Shown here one piece after another: positions 5,116 through 5,514 of a stretch of DNA of 5,514 nt. This DNA is from Gammaproteobacteria bacterium (GTDB taxonomy: Bacteria; Pseudomonadota; Gammaproteobacteria; Steroidobacterales; Steroidobacteraceae). A program made the translations under genes and the position numbers. Within the stretch, counting starts at the first letter, position 1; each line of letters starts with the position of its first letter. The DNA is taken from positions 1-5,514 of the forward strand of contig JADLDF010000174.1 of NCBI GenBank assembly GCA_020846815.1. Direction: 5' to 3'. The notes below the pieces were generated by a model, which was not told the DNA's origin, searched no databases, and saw only the letters and a program-made list of their open reading frames with translations.

Positions 5116-5135
5116 GCCGATTCGACTGATTCGGC
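5116..5135 (-). terminator. Candidate hairpin terminator downstream of the EamA transporter gene
   Basis: A 20-base imperfect palindrome (GCCGAATC, loop AGTC, GAATCGGC on the minus strand; one internal mismatch) lies 60 bases after the transporter stop codon, the expected place for a terminator separating it from vapBC. It is followed by CAAATCGG and not by a T-run, so an intrinsic terminator is only weakly supported. Confidence 0.3.
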
Positions 5136-5194
5136 GGCACGCCTGCGGTGCGTGCGTGCCGGTCGACCGAGCATCACCTCGATACAGGGCGCGG

Positions 5195-5514
5195 CTACTG
5201 GGGGGATTCGGCAGGAGGCGCCGGTGCCGCAGGTCGCCGTGCCTGCGGCCAGTTCACCAGCAGCACGCCGCCCAGGATGACCAGCGTGCCGAGCCACTGC
5301 AGGGCGGTGAGCCGCTCGTCGAGCACCAGCCAGCCGAGCAGGGTCGCGACTGCCGGATTGACGAGCCCATAAGTGCCGGTCTGGCCAGGGGTGGCGTGCT
5401 TGGACAGCCAGCCATAGGCGGTGTAGGCGATCAGGGAATTGAACACCATCAGATAGACGAGCACGGCGAGGCCGGTGCCGGACCAGTGCCAGCGCGCGAA
5501 GTCGCCGGCGAGCG
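5195..5514 (-). CDS. EamA-family (DMT superfamily) transporter, C-terminal part (5' end outside window)
   Basis: This is the C-terminal portion (about 106 residues) of an inner-membrane drug/metabolite transporter of the EamA type. Full proteins have ten helices in two repeated EamA halves and usually export amino acids or other small metabolites. The frame is open to the right edge of the window, so the GTG at 5464 is internal. Visible features of the second EamA repeat are VLVYLMVFNSLIAYTAYGWL, TYGLVNPAVATLLGWLVLDE with the typical Pro and the Glu before the last helix, and LQWLGTLVILGGVLLVNW as the final helix. A cytoplasmic tail of about 18 residues, rich in Pro and Ala, ends the protein. 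The pattern is close to YedA/RhaT-like exporters, but the substrate cannot be assigned. It lies upstream of vapBC on the same strand, 222 bp away, and is probably a separate transcription unit. Confidence 0.9.
   Translation of the reverse strand, partial: LAGDFARWHWSGTGLAVLVYLMVFNSLIAYTAYGWLSKHATPGQTGTYGLVNPAVATLLGWLVLDERLTALQWLGTLVILGGVLLVNWPQARRPAAPAPPAESPQ

Overview
The window is a GC-rich (roughly two-thirds G+C), tightly packed bacterial chromosomal segment. Its protein families and a GTAG-headed REP-like hairpin point to a proteobacterium, most likely a gammaproteobacterium of the Xanthomonadales/Chromatiales kind. That placement is inferred from family content and base composition, not from a marker gene. 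No rRNA, tRNA, CRISPR array, insertion sequence or prophage module is visible.

Left part, plus strand (1-2193). The 3' end of an EAL-domain cyclic-di-GMP phosphodiesterase runs in from the left edge with all its catalytic residues. It is followed by a complete exported PDZ-S41 carboxy-terminal processing peptidase with an intact Ser-Lys dyad. After its stop codon comes an array of about 35-bp GC-rich, hairpin-forming tandem repeats (2184-2289).

Middle (2310-3644). A four-helix MAPEG-family membrane protein on the minus strand starts 70 bp from a plus-strand pair: a soluble SRPBCC/AHSA1-like protein and, overlapping it by ATGA, a four-helix holin-4_2-like membrane protein. The pair converges on a minus-strand gene, and a GC-rich palindrome sits at the junction.

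Right part, minus strand (3631-5514). This holds a stand-alone CheY-like receiver protein with a proline-rich N-terminal extension, a VapBC type II toxin-antitoxin pair joined by an ATGA overlap, and the 3' end of an EamA-type (DMT superfamily) transporter cut by the right edge. A REP-like hairpin lies exactly at the 3' end of vapC and supplies its stop codon.

The genes do not form one pathway. Two signalling proteins (EAL and receiver) and a periplasmic protease fit an envelope/signalling neighbourhood, but no operon links them. I see no convincing undescribed multi-gene system. The points most worth a second look are the REP-like element fused to the end of vapC, the hairpin tandem repeats after the S41 gene, the orphan receiver that looks derived from a hybrid kinase, and the translationally coupled SRPBCC/holin-like pair.
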